DNA of 64,000 nt from DASZTV01 sp035548125 (GTDB lineage Bacteria > Actinomycetota > Actinomycetes > JAFAQI01). Made by a program: the position numbers and the translations under genes. The stretch lies in contig DASZTV010000104.1 in the NCBI GenBank assembly GCA_035548125.1, positions 1 through 64,000 on the forward strand. The letters run 5' to 3'. Under the pieces are notes generated by a model that ran no database searches, had not been told where the DNA came from, and saw only the letters and a program-made list of their open reading frames with translations. The stretch's first letter is position 1; every line of letters begins with the position of its first letter. This document shows, in pieces, positions 43,001-50,066 of this stretch.

Positions 43001-43903
43001 TTAGCTCGCGAAGTCCGCGAGGTAGCCCGCCAGCTCCGGGCCCTTGTCCTCCTGCAGGAAGTGACCGGCCGCCTCGATCGTGCGGTGCGGCTGACCTGCG
43101 GCGCCTGGCACCTTCTCGATGAACAGCCGGTCGCTGCCCTTCGTGACCGGGTCGCTGTCGCTGAACAGGCAGATCAGCGGCTTCTCCCACTTCGCGAAGA
43201 CCTCCCACGCGGCCCGGTTCGCTGCAGACGCCGGGTCATCCGGCTCGATCGGGACGAGCGTCGGGAAGACGCGGGCACCGGCCTTGTAGGAGTCGTCGGG
43301 GAAGGGCGCGTTGTAGGCGGCCAGGACCTCGGGGGTCGGCGGGTTGACCACTGCGGAGCTGATGATGAACCCGACGTCGAAGTTCGGCGTCTCCTGCGAG
43401 AAACGACGCCAGTTGAGGAACGCTTCGGTGATCCGCGTGTCACCCGTGGGCAGGCCGGTGTTGCCGACCGCGACCCGGGCGAAGTAGTCCGGGTTCTCGG
43501 CGACAACCCGAAGCCCGACCAGGCCGCCCCAGTCCTGGCCGAAGAACGTGGCGTCCTTGATGCCGATCTTGTCGATGAGAAGCTCCCGAACCCACTCGAC
43601 GTGCCGCGCGTAGGTGTAGTCGTGGCGCTCCGTCGGCTTGTCCGAGCGACCGAATCCGACCAGGTCCGGCGCGATGCAGCGGAAACCGCGCTCTACCAGT
43701 ACCGGGATCATCTTCCGGTAGAGAAAGCACCACGACGGCTCGCCGTGCATCAACACGACGATCGGGCCGTCGGCCGGGCCCTCGTCGAGGTAGTGCATGC
43801 GCAGCGTGCCGCCATCGGCATCGTCGACGTCGGCGTAGTGCGGTTCGAACGGGTAGTCGGGAAGACCCTCGAACTGCTCATCGGGCGTACGCAGAACCTT
43901 CAC
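43001..43903 (-). CDS. Haloalkane dehalogenase (alpha/beta hydrolase, subfamily HLD-I)
   Basis: This 300-residue enzyme should replace a carbon-bound halide with hydroxyl. The N-terminus (MKVLRTPDEQFEGLPDYPFEPHY in parts) and the HGEPSWCFLYR oxyanion region match DhlA/DhmA/DmbB-type enzymes. The nucleophile is D124 in GQDWGG, with the halide-binding W125 next to it. The acid lies in SDSDPVTKG and the catalytic His in AAGHFLQED. GTG 43903 has AAAGGGGA upstream. The TetR gene ends 16 nt before it on the same strand and so precedes it in the transcript. Related actinobacterial enzymes are sometimes annotated as epoxide hydrolases, but the aspartate-tryptophan pair favours dehalogenation. Confidence 0.87.
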   Translation of the reverse strand: MKVLRTPDEQFEGLPDYPFEPHYADVDDADGGTLRMHYLDEGPADGPIVVLMHGEPSWCFLYRKMIPVLVERGFRCIAPDLVGFGRSDKPTERHDYTYARHVEWVRELLIDKIGIKDATFFGQDWGGLVGLRVVAENPDYFARVAVGNTGLPTGDTRITEAFLNWRRFSQETPNFDVGFIISSAVVNPPTPEVLAAYNAPFPDDSYKAGARVFPTLVPIEPDDPASAANRAAWEVFAKWEKPLICLFSDSDPVTKGSDRLFIEKVPGAAGQPHRTIEAAGHFLQEDKGPELAGYLADFAS

Positions 43904-43919
43904 CGATATCCCCTTTCGA

Positions 43920-44522
43920 TCAGCGTGGTAGCAGTCGGTCCATTGAGGTCGTGATCACTGCGACGGCACGCGCCGTCGACAGCTTCTGGTCGGTGCGCAG
44001 GATCTCCATCGCCTCGAACGAAGCGAGGATGTCCGCGGCCGACACCACGGCGGGAACCTCCTCCGCCGGGAGTTTTGCGAGCTCCGGCGCGAACTGCCGC
44101 TCGAGCTGCTCCCGCATCAGGGCGCGGCGGGCGACCAGCGCCTCGGCGATGACCGGCTGGAACGGCGCGCGGATCTGCGCGGCACGAACCACGGGGGCAA
44201 CCCGCTCGTACAGGGTCGACCGCTGGGCCACGAGTGCCTCGATCCGGTCGCCGCGGGATCCCTCGCCGATCTTCGGCAGGTCGAAGAGGTGACCGACGTT
44301 GTCGAGATGACGCTGAATCGCGATCCGGCCCATCTCGTCAAGGTCGTCGAAATAGCGGAACACCGACCGGAGCGAGACCCCGGACCGTTCGGCGACAGCG
44401 GCGACCGAGGGGTTCAGATCCCCCTCCCGAAACAGCTGCAGGAGCGCGTCCACGACGGTCTCCCGGTTGCGGCCGCGGCGCGCTCGGCGCCCGTCGAGCT
44501 CGGACGGCGTGGTCGCGGCCAC
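43920..44522 (-). CDS. TetR-family regulator
   Basis: This 200-residue protein has an N-terminal helix-turn-helix (VVDALLQLFREGDLNPSVAAVAERSGVSLRSVFRYFDDLDEM in overlapping parts) and a helical ligand domain. It precedes the haloalkane dehalogenase gene by 16 nt on the same strand and is divergent from a DUF1330-like gene. A repeat TGACA-N7-TGTCA lies in the shared promoter, exactly between the -35 and -10 of the divergent gene. GTG 44522 was chosen as the start; a good -10 TATACT lies about 85 nt upstream. Confidence 0.87.
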   Translation of the reverse strand: MAATTPSELDGRRARRGRNRETVVDALLQLFREGDLNPSVAAVAERSGVSLRSVFRYFDDLDEMGRIAIQRHLDNVGHLFDLPKIGEGSRGDRIEALVAQRSTLYERVAPVVRAAQIRAPFQPVIAEALVARRALMREQLERQFAPELAKLPAEEVPAVVSAADILASFEAMEILRTDQKLSTARAVAVITTSMDRLLPR

Positions 44523-44596
44523 CTCAGCGAGCCCCTGCGGGATCGCTCGCCACGGTCAGGAGTCGGAGCAGCCCCGGGTGGCGCGGCGTGCACATA

Positions 44597-44625
44597 TTGA
44601 CAGTATACATGTCACTTTCTAGAGT
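44597..44625 (+). promoter_or_regulatory. Consensus-like leaderless promoter with embedded TetR operator
   Basis: TTGACA (44597-44602), a 17-nt spacer and TAGAGT (44620-44625) lie 6 nt before GTG 44632. The inverted repeat TGACA-GTATACA-TGTCA (44598-44614) sits on the -35 and spacer. On the other strand it contains TATACT, a likely -10 for the TetR gene. One site could thus repress both directions. Confidence 0.72.
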
Positions 44626-44631
44626 GGCCAG

Positions 44632-45027
44632 GTGAGCGCAACGTGGCCGAGCGAGGCGCAGCTTGCCGAGTTCCTCGCGGCGCCGCAGGACGCTCCCATC
44701 GTCATGATGAACCTGCTCCGCCTCAAGTCCGACCCTTCGCTACTGCCTCCCGGCGAGACGGCCCGTGAGGTGATGATGCGGTACGCGAAGCCGATGCGGG
44801 AGCACGTCGAAGCGCACGGCGGAGAGTTCGTCTTCGCCGGCGACGTCGCCGGTCAGCTCATCGGCGAGGGCGGCGACTTCGCCTTCGTCTCGATCATGCG
44901 CTACCCCTCCCGGCGGGCGTTCCTCGAGCTTGCCGGAGACCCTGAGATCGCGCGAACGATCGGTCCGCACCGAGACGCGGCGCTGGACAGCCAATGGCTG
45001 CTCGTCATGACGGAGGCCGATGTATGA
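44632..45027 (+). CDS. DUF1330-like alpha/beta-barrel protein
   Basis: This 131-residue protein has an N-terminal helix and a DUF1330-like ferredoxin fold (APIVMMNLLRLKSD; HVEAHGGEFVFAGDVAGQLIGEGGDFAFVSIMRYPSRRAFLELAGDPE). The function is unknown; relatives act near catabolic operons. GTG 44632 has no ribosome-binding site and lies at the predicted transcription start, so the message is leaderless. It overlaps the next gene by 4 nt and is probably controlled by the divergent TetR. Confidence 0.8.
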   Translation: MSATWPSEAQLAEFLAAPQDAPIVMMNLLRLKSDPSLLPPGETAREVMMRYAKPMREHVEAHGGEFVFAGDVAGQLIGEGGDFAFVSIMRYPSRRAFLELAGDPEIARTIGPHRDAALDSQWLLVMTEADV

Positions 45028-45497
45028 GAAGTGTCGGAGAGATTCCCAAAGCCTTCACCCCACCCGGAGGGTGGGTCGGCGAGATGCCCGCTCCTGTCCT
45101 CCTCGACTGCACAGAGGAGATCGCGCCGGGCGTTCCGGATCTTCGAGGACTGTGGCGCGCCGTGGCGGTCACCGACGACGCCGGCGTCGCGCTCCCCGAC
45201 GACCACCCGATCCGGCGTCACGTCGAGCGGATCGAGCAGGCCGGCAACCGGGTCGTCGTCACCTCGGCAGGCATCATTCACGACATGTACGCCGACGGCA
45301 CGTACGAGAACGGCGTCAACGACGTCATGGCCAGCGACTTCACCACGCCGATCTCGGTCGCGGCGACATTCGAGGACGGCGTCCTCGTATTGCGGCCGAA
45401 GGACATGCCCGGCGTCGAGATTCGGCGTTGGCTGGACGGCGACCGGCTGCGCTGGCGGTACCACACGTTGTTCACCGCCATCCTCGAGCGGGTCTGA
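45024..45497 (+). CDS. Conserved hypothetical protein, probable beta-barrel
   Basis: This 157-residue protein starts with ATGA overlapping the DUF1330-like gene. The sequence (LRGLWRAVAVTDD, HVERIEQAGNRVVVTSAGIIHDMYADGTYENGVNDV, FEDGVLVLRPKDMPGVEIRRWLDGDRLRWRYHTLFTAILERV in separate parts) alternates short strands and turns, as in a lipocalin-like barrel that could bind a small hydrophobic ligand. I do not recognise the family. Coupling to the TetR-controlled gene suggests a shared pathway. Confidence 0.68.
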   Translation: MRSVGEIPKAFTPPGGWVGEMPAPVLLDCTEEIAPGVPDLRGLWRAVAVTDDAGVALPDDHPIRRHVERIEQAGNRVVVTSAGIIHDMYADGTYENGVNDVMASDFTTPISVAATFEDGVLVLRPKDMPGVEIRRWLDGDRLRWRYHTLFTAILERV

Positions 45498-45515
45498 GGC
45501 AGCGGCCCGTCGCGT

Positions 45516-45562
45516 CGTCAAGGCAGGGTTGACGCACGGCAGTCGTCAACCTAGGGTTGACG
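45516..45562 (+). promoter_or_regulatory. Promoter of the ClpC2-like gene with two tandem inverted repeats
   Basis: The repeat CGTCAA-N7-TTGACG occurs twice, perfect in both copies (45516-45534 and 45544-45562), with centres 28 nt apart. The -35 TTGACG (45529-45534) is the right arm of copy 1. After a 17-nt spacer the -10 TAGGGT (45552-45557) lies within copy 2, and 6 nt later comes ATG 45564. Binding at both sites would block polymerase fully. The geometry (6-N7-6) recalls the HspR HAIR element but the sequence differs. Confidence 0.8.
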
Positions 45563-45563
45563 C

Positions 45564-46310
45564 ATGGCAGACCTTCCGGTGCGACTCGACGACCTGATCG
45601 GCCACGTACTCGCCCAGCACCCTGACGGCGACGCCCTGCGCCACCTCGAGGACGCGGTCGCCGCATCGACGCAGGTCGGCGAGATCGCCGACCACCTCGT
45701 GGGCCACTTCGTGGACCAGGCGCGCAAGTCCGGTGCGTCGTGGACCGAGATCGGCGCTCATATGGGCGTCACGAAGCAGGCCGCGCAGCAGCGGTTCGTC
45801 CCCAAGGACTCCAAGGACTCCGAGGATCCCGATTTCCCCGATCGCGGCCCGCTGTCGCGGTTCACGATCCGCGCCCGCCGGGCGGTCCAGGTCGGCAAAC
45901 AGCAGGCCGCGCTCCTCGGCCACGGAGAGGTCACCAACATCCACGTGGTGCTGGGGCTGCTCACCGAGCCGCAGGGGTTGGCGGCGATGGCGATCGCGGC
46001 GCGCAGCGGGCTCGAGCTCGACCAGGTTCGCGACAAGGTGCTGGCAACCCAGAAGCGGAGCACTCGCAAGGCGAGGAGCGCGGTTCGCTTCGGCCGGGAC
46101 GCCAAGAAGACCCTCGAGCTGGCGTTGCGGCAGGCACTGCGGATGGGGCACAACTACATCGGCACCGAACACCTGTTGCTCGGCGTCCTTCAACAGGACA
46201 AGGACCCCGCCACGGAGGTCCTTGCATCGCTCGAGGTGACCTACGACGAAACCCGGGGATGGCTGGAGCAGGAACTGAACAAGCTGCTCGCCGCGAAGCT
46301 CGCGGACTAG
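45564..46310 (+). CDS. HTH and double Clp-N domain protein, ClpC2-like
   Basis: This 248-residue protein has an N-terminal helix-turn-helix-like region (~40-78, SGASWTEIGAHMGVTKQAAQQRF), a short acidic/Lys linker and two Clp N-terminal repeats (~95-165 and ~170-245). The second repeat includes RQALRMGHNYIGTEHLLLGVLQQ. There is no ATPase domain. Size and layout match mycobacterial ClpC2, which shares the adaptor- and antibiotic-binding fold of ClpC1 and, as I recall, represses its own promoter. The double operator at its start supports autoregulation. Its likely role is to sense or buffer ClpC-bound ligands or damaged proteins. The message is probably leaderless, although AGGG at 45553-45556 could act as a ribosome-binding site. 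Confidence 0.88.
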   Translation: MADLPVRLDDLIGHVLAQHPDGDALRHLEDAVAASTQVGEIADHLVGHFVDQARKSGASWTEIGAHMGVTKQAAQQRFVPKDSKDSEDPDFPDRGPLSRFTIRARRAVQVGKQQAALLGHGEVTNIHVVLGLLTEPQGLAAMAIAARSGLELDQVRDKVLATQKRSTRKARSAVRFGRDAKKTLELALRQALRMGHNYIGTEHLLLGVLQQDKDPATEVLASLEVTYDETRGWLEQELNKLLAAKLAD

Positions 46311-46609
46311 AAGAGCGGCCCGACTTTCGACACGTCGTGGCGGACGACGTCCATCCCGCCATCGAGGGTCGGAACGATCGCCTCGATGAAGGACTTCATG
46401 TGCGGAGCGGCGGCGTGCGCCATCAGCGCTGCGTCGTCCTCCCACCGCTCGACCAGCAAGATCGAGTTCGGATCGTCACTCGACACCCAGAAGCTGTACT
46501 CGTGACACCCGTCCTCGGCCATGCTGGCCTCGCTCATCGCGGCTGCTGCGGCGAGGGCGGCGTCGCGCTGTTGGGCGTGCACCTTGCCACGACCGAGGAT
46601 CAGAATCAC
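46307..46609 (-). CDS. Antibiotic-biosynthesis-monooxygenase (ABM/YgiN-like) domain protein
   Basis: This 100-residue dimeric ferredoxin-like barrel protein (VILILGRGKVHAQQRDAALAA, CHEYSFWVSSDDPNSILLVERWEDDAALMAH) belongs to the ABM/YgiN family. Members oxidise quinols or aromatic substrates without cofactor, or degrade haem. The GTG at 46609 with GGAGGCGGGA upstream is a better start than the longer frame. It converges with the ClpC2-like gene and overlaps its stop by 4 nt. A structured 167-nt region separates it from the cyclic-nucleotide-binding gene upstream. Confidence 0.85.
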   Translation of the reverse strand: MILILGRGKVHAQQRDAALAAAAAMSEASMAEDGCHEYSFWVSSDDPNSILLVERWEDDAALMAHAAAPHMKSFIEAIVPTLDGGMDVVRHDVSKVGPLF

Positions 46610-46688
46610 GTCCCGCCTCCCCTTGCCCGTCGCCGGCGGCGGTCCGTGCGCACCGAGTGGGCTAGCCACACCCTAGGCCACAGGGGTC

Positions 46689-46762
46689 GGGCACCCGCGC
46701 CCGTCACTCCCCCTCGGTCACTCCCCCAACGATTCGGTGACCGGGACGGCACGCGGGTGCCC
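46689..46762 (-). other. Nested inverted repeats with tandem GTCACTCCCCC, between two minus-strand genes
   Basis: An 11-bp perfect outer stem pairs GGGCACCCGCG (46689-46699) with CGCGGGTGCCC (46752-46762). The interior holds an inner CGGTCAC/GTGACCG pair. Two copies of GTCACTCCCCC stand 14 nt apart. The region lies 3' of the cyclic-nucleotide-binding gene and 5' of the ABM gene. It could be a terminator, an RNA leader structure or a protein-binding array. I cannot decide which. Confidence 0.5.
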
Positions 46763-46776
46763 AGCTCGAACGGCCC

Positions 46777-47247
46777 TCAGGCCGGGACCCGGAACGGCTT
46801 CACGCGACGATCGCCGACGGACGTGTACGCATCGGCAAGCTTCTCCGACTGATCACCGGCCAGCCACCGGGCGGCCCGCGGATCCGCCAACCAGGTGCCG
46901 AACTCGCGCGGGTCCATGACAAGGACCCGAAGCGGAGAGTTGGCGCGAACCGTCGCGACCTGGGGGCGGCGCCCGAGCAGTGACATCTCACCAACCAGAT
47001 CGCCGTGCGTGAGGGTGCGCACCTGCGCCCCGCCCATGATCACGCTCGCTTCACCGGACAGGATGATGAACGCCTGGCGGCGTACCTTGCCCTCGACCGT
47101 GAGCACCGCTCCGGCCGGCAGCGTCGTCTCGTAGACGAGCGCATCGATGCGCACCAGCTCCTCATCGGAGTACTCCGCGAACATCGGAAGCCCGCGAAGC
47201 ACGTCGAGACGGCTGGTCGGCACTCCGTGGACGTCGTGCTTGAACAT
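46777..47247 (-). CDS. Stand-alone cyclic-nucleotide-binding domain protein
   Basis: This 156-residue protein consists of one cNMP-binding (CRP-like) beta roll (~20-130). The phosphate-binding region reads HGDLVGEMSLLGRRPQVATVRANSPLRVLVM in parts, matching the GExxLL...R-A pattern. No DNA-binding helix-turn-helix follows. It would bind cAMP or cGMP and act by protein contacts. ATG 47247 was chosen because GGGAGGG lies 5-6 nt upstream; a GTG at 47253 would overlap that site. It is divergent from the double histidine kinase, which is paired with a degenerate cyclase, and an active cyclase is encoded at the left of the window. Confidence 0.88.
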   Translation of the reverse strand: MFKHDVHGVPTSRLDVLRGLPMFAEYSDEELVRIDALVYETTLPAGAVLTVEGKVRRQAFIILSGEASVIMGGAQVRTLTHGDLVGEMSLLGRRPQVATVRANSPLRVLVMDPREFGTWLADPRAARWLAGDQSEKLADAYTSVGDRRVKPFRVPA

Positions 47248-47441
47248 GGCCACCCTCCCTGTCGAGCGCAGGGCCGAGTCTGGGCGTCGGCGATAACAAC
47301 GGCGTAAAGGCTGCGAAACCCGCCTGGTCGCTACGCTCAGACGAAGCCTGGGGGGTGCGGGTCGAGCGTGATCGGTAATCGAACGTTCATGGCCGCGCGG
47401 CGCGGTGACGCCACGCTGGCAGCGTGGCGTCGGAGCGACAG

Positions 47442-50066
47442 GTGAGCACCCGCGGCGAGGCGGTGCGCCGCCGCGCCGAGGAGGACATCGTCGGCCGGCT
47501 CGGCGGCGATGCGGCCATCACGCTCGGCGGCCTGTTCGTGCTGCTCGCCGCCAACGACCCGGTGCACACCCGCTCGACGATCCTGATCGCGTCGTCCGGC
47601 GCGTTCGCCCTCGTGGTGGGTGTGGTGATGAGGTTCGTCCCCGGCAGGATTCCGCTGTGGGGAATGGACGTCCTCGCGCTCATCGCAGATGTGATGCTGG
47701 CCCTGCTCAGCAAGTACGGCGAACCGGTGCGCCCTGCGCTGCCCGGCATCTACGTCGTCGTGGGCACGATCCTGTTCTCGGTCCGCACCGTGCGAGTGGT
47801 CCTGCTCCACTGCCTGGCCATGGGCGCCTCCTTCGCCGGGGTGCTCATCCTCGGCCCGTCGCTGTCCGCGCCGGTCAGCCGGTGGATCGGGCTGTTCGCC
47901 GCCGTGGCGGTGTCGGGGCTGTTCATCCGCTGGCTGGTCGACCTCGGCAGCACGCTTGCGATCTCCGAACACGACGCCCGAGAGGTCGCGGAACGTGCCG
48001 GCGCCGCACTCACCGAGCAGAGCGCCGCCAAGTCCGCCTTCATCTCGCGCATGTCCCATGAGCTACGCACCCCGCTCAACGTGGTGCTCGGGTTCAGCGA
48101 CCTGCTGGCCCAGCAGTCGTCCGGACCCTTGAATCCACGCCAGGCGAGCTACGTCGCTGACATCCGCGACGCAACCCGCCATCTCGCCGGCCTGGTCGAC
48201 GACGTCCTCGAGCTCAGCGCGGTCGAGTCCGGCCACATCGAGCTGCATCCAGGTCCCGTGGACCTGACGGAGGTGCTGTGCGAGGCAGCCCGCATGGTGC
48301 ACGAGCAGGCGATCGCCGCCGGCGTCGTCATCGAGGTCGCCGGCACTGCCCCCGTACCGCTAGTCGCGGACGAACGAAAGGTCCGACAGGTCGTCGTCAA
48401 CCTGCTCACCAACGCGATCAAGTTCAGTCCGGTCGGCGGGACAGTGACAACCGCAGCGGAGCGCACCGCGGCCGGAGCGCGGGTGACCGTTCGCGACGAA
48501 GGCACCGGCATCCCGGCCGCAGACCACGAACGGATCTTCGAGCAGTACGCCACGTCGGCCGCGTCGACGGAAGGGTCCGGCCTCGGCCTCCCGCTGTCGC
48601 GGCGCATCGTCGAAGCGCACGGCGGCAGGTTGGACCTGGCCGCCAGCGCCGTCGGCGAGGGGAGCACCTTCTGTTTCGAGCTCCCGCGCCGCCCGGCGCC
48701 GCCCGCCGGGGTCACGGTCGCGACGGCGATCGAGCCACCGGTGAACACGCTGGCCTACACCGCGTTCACCGAGCCGGGCTCGGTGGCGAACCGTCGTCTG
48801 GTCGTACGCGTGGGCGCGTGGCTCGCGTGGGCCGCGGCGATCGTCGAGATCGCCATAGCGATCTCGACGCCGTTGCAGCTGCCCGTCCGGCTCGGCATCC
48901 TCGGGGTGGCCGCGGCGAACGCCGTGTCCGCCTACTGGGTCTGGCGACTGCAAGACCGGATCCGGCTGACCGGCATCGATGTGTGGGGCGCGATCGGCGC
49001 CATCATCATCAGCGGCGGCGTCTACTACTCGCAGTCGTTCATCGACCTGGTGCCGCTGGCCTACGGCTGGGCGCCGATGGTGGCCTTCGCGCTGTGGGGG
49101 CGCACGCGGGCGATCGCCCACGTCGGGTTCGTGGGGATCTGCTTCGCCGTCGTGCTCGGGCTGCACCACAGCACGGAGCGGTTCAACCTCTGGTTCACGA
49201 TCATGACCGTGATCGCGTTCGACGGCGCCATCGTGAACTGGCTCACCGACCGGCTGCGCAGCCTGGTGAGCTCGGAGCAGGCGGCGCGGCGCAATGCCGA
49301 GCAAGTCACCTCGCAGCTCGCCGCGACCACCGCCCACAAGAGCGACTTCCTCGCCAACACCTCCCATGAGCTGCGGGCACCCCTGAACGCGATCGTCGGA
49401 TTCTCCGAGCTGCTGCACAGCGAGCTCGCCGGCCCGCTCAACCTGCAGCAGGCGAGGTACGTCGACGACATCCGCTCGGCGGCGCGGCGGCTGCAGTCGG
49501 TCATCGACGACGTCCTCGATCTCGCCAAACTCGAGGTGGGCCGGTTGCGGCTCGACCCGCAGCTCGTCGCGATCGGCCCGCTGCTCGAGTCCGTCGCAGA
49601 GCGGGCTCGTAGCCAGTCCTCCGATGTCGAGGTCACCGTCGACGTCGCCTTGGACACGGAGCTAGTCATGGCCGACGCGCAGCGGCTGGACCAGATCCTC
49701 ACCAACCTCGCGGTCAACGGCGTGAAGTTCACGCCACCGGGTGGGCGCGTGAGCCTGCGGGCGTACCCGGCAGATGAACAGGTCCGCCTGGTCGTCTCCG
49801 ACACCGGGATCGGCATCCTGCCCGAACAGCAGCCGCGGATCTTCGACCCGTTCCATCAGGGCACCCGCATGCTCGACGGGCGGCTCCCGGAGGGAACCGG
49901 ACTCGGACTCACGCTGGCGAAGAACCTGATCGAGCTGCACGGAGGCCGGATCTCGGTGCGTAGTGAGCCGGACCGCGGCGCGGAGTTCACGATCGAGCTG
50001 CCGGTCGCCCGAACCGACGCGTTGACGCGAGCGCCCGAGACCGACGTCGAGGAGCAGCGCGCATGA
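47442..50066 (+). CDS. Tandem histidine kinase: two membrane sensor-kinase units in one chain
   Basis: This ~874-residue protein contains two complete sensor kinases. Unit 1 has five or six membrane segments (~25-160), dimerisation/phosphoacceptor MSHELRTPLNVVLGFSDLL (His206) and an ATPase domain with N-box NLLTNAIKFSP and G-box GSGLGLPLSRRIVEAHGG. A linker follows, then a second membrane block (~440-590). Unit 2 has TSHELRAPLNAIVGFSELL (His642), NLAVNGVKFTP and GTGLGLTLAKNLIELHGG. Both cores look catalytically complete and are similar, pointing to duplication within the gene. GTG 47442 was chosen because GGAG lies 6 nt upstream; GTG 47424 is the longest start. The regulator gene overlaps by 4 nt. 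Confidence 0.93.
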   Translation: MSTRGEAVRRRAEEDIVGRLGGDAAITLGGLFVLLAANDPVHTRSTILIASSGAFALVVGVVMRFVPGRIPLWGMDVLALIADVMLALLSKYGEPVRPALPGIYVVVGTILFSVRTVRVVLLHCLAMGASFAGVLILGPSLSAPVSRWIGLFAAVAVSGLFIRWLVDLGSTLAISEHDAREVAERAGAALTEQSAAKSAFISRMSHELRTPLNVVLGFSDLLAQQSSGPLNPRQASYVADIRDATRHLAGLVDDVLELSAVESGHIELHPGPVDLTEVLCEAARMVHEQAIAAGVVIEVAGTAPVPLVADERKVRQVVVNLLTNAIKFSPVGGTVTTAAERTAAGARVTVRDEGTGIPAADHERIFEQYATSAASTEGSGLGLPLSRRIVEAHGGRLDLAASAVGEGSTFCFELPRRPAPPAGVTVATAIEPPVNTLAYTAFTEPGSVANRRLVVRVGAWLAWAAAIVEIAIAISTPLQLPVRLGILGVAAANAVSAYWVWRLQDRIRLTGIDVWGAIGAIIISGGVYYSQSFIDLVPLAYGWAPMVAFALWGRTRAIAHVGFVGICFAVVLGLHHSTERFNLWFTIMTVIAFDGAIVNWLTDRLRSLVSSEQAARRNAEQVTSQLAATTAHKSDFLANTSHELRAPLNAIVGFSELLHSELAGPLNLQQARYVDDIRSAARRLQSVIDDVLDLAKLEVGRLRLDPQLVAIGPLLESVAERARSQSSDVEVTVDVALDTELVMADAQRLDQILTNLAVNGVKFTPPGGRVSLRAYPADEQVRLVVSDTGIGILPEQQPRIFDPFHQGTRMLDGRLPEGTGLGLTLAKNLIELHGGRISVRSEPDRGAEFTIELPVARTDALTRAPETDVEEQRA

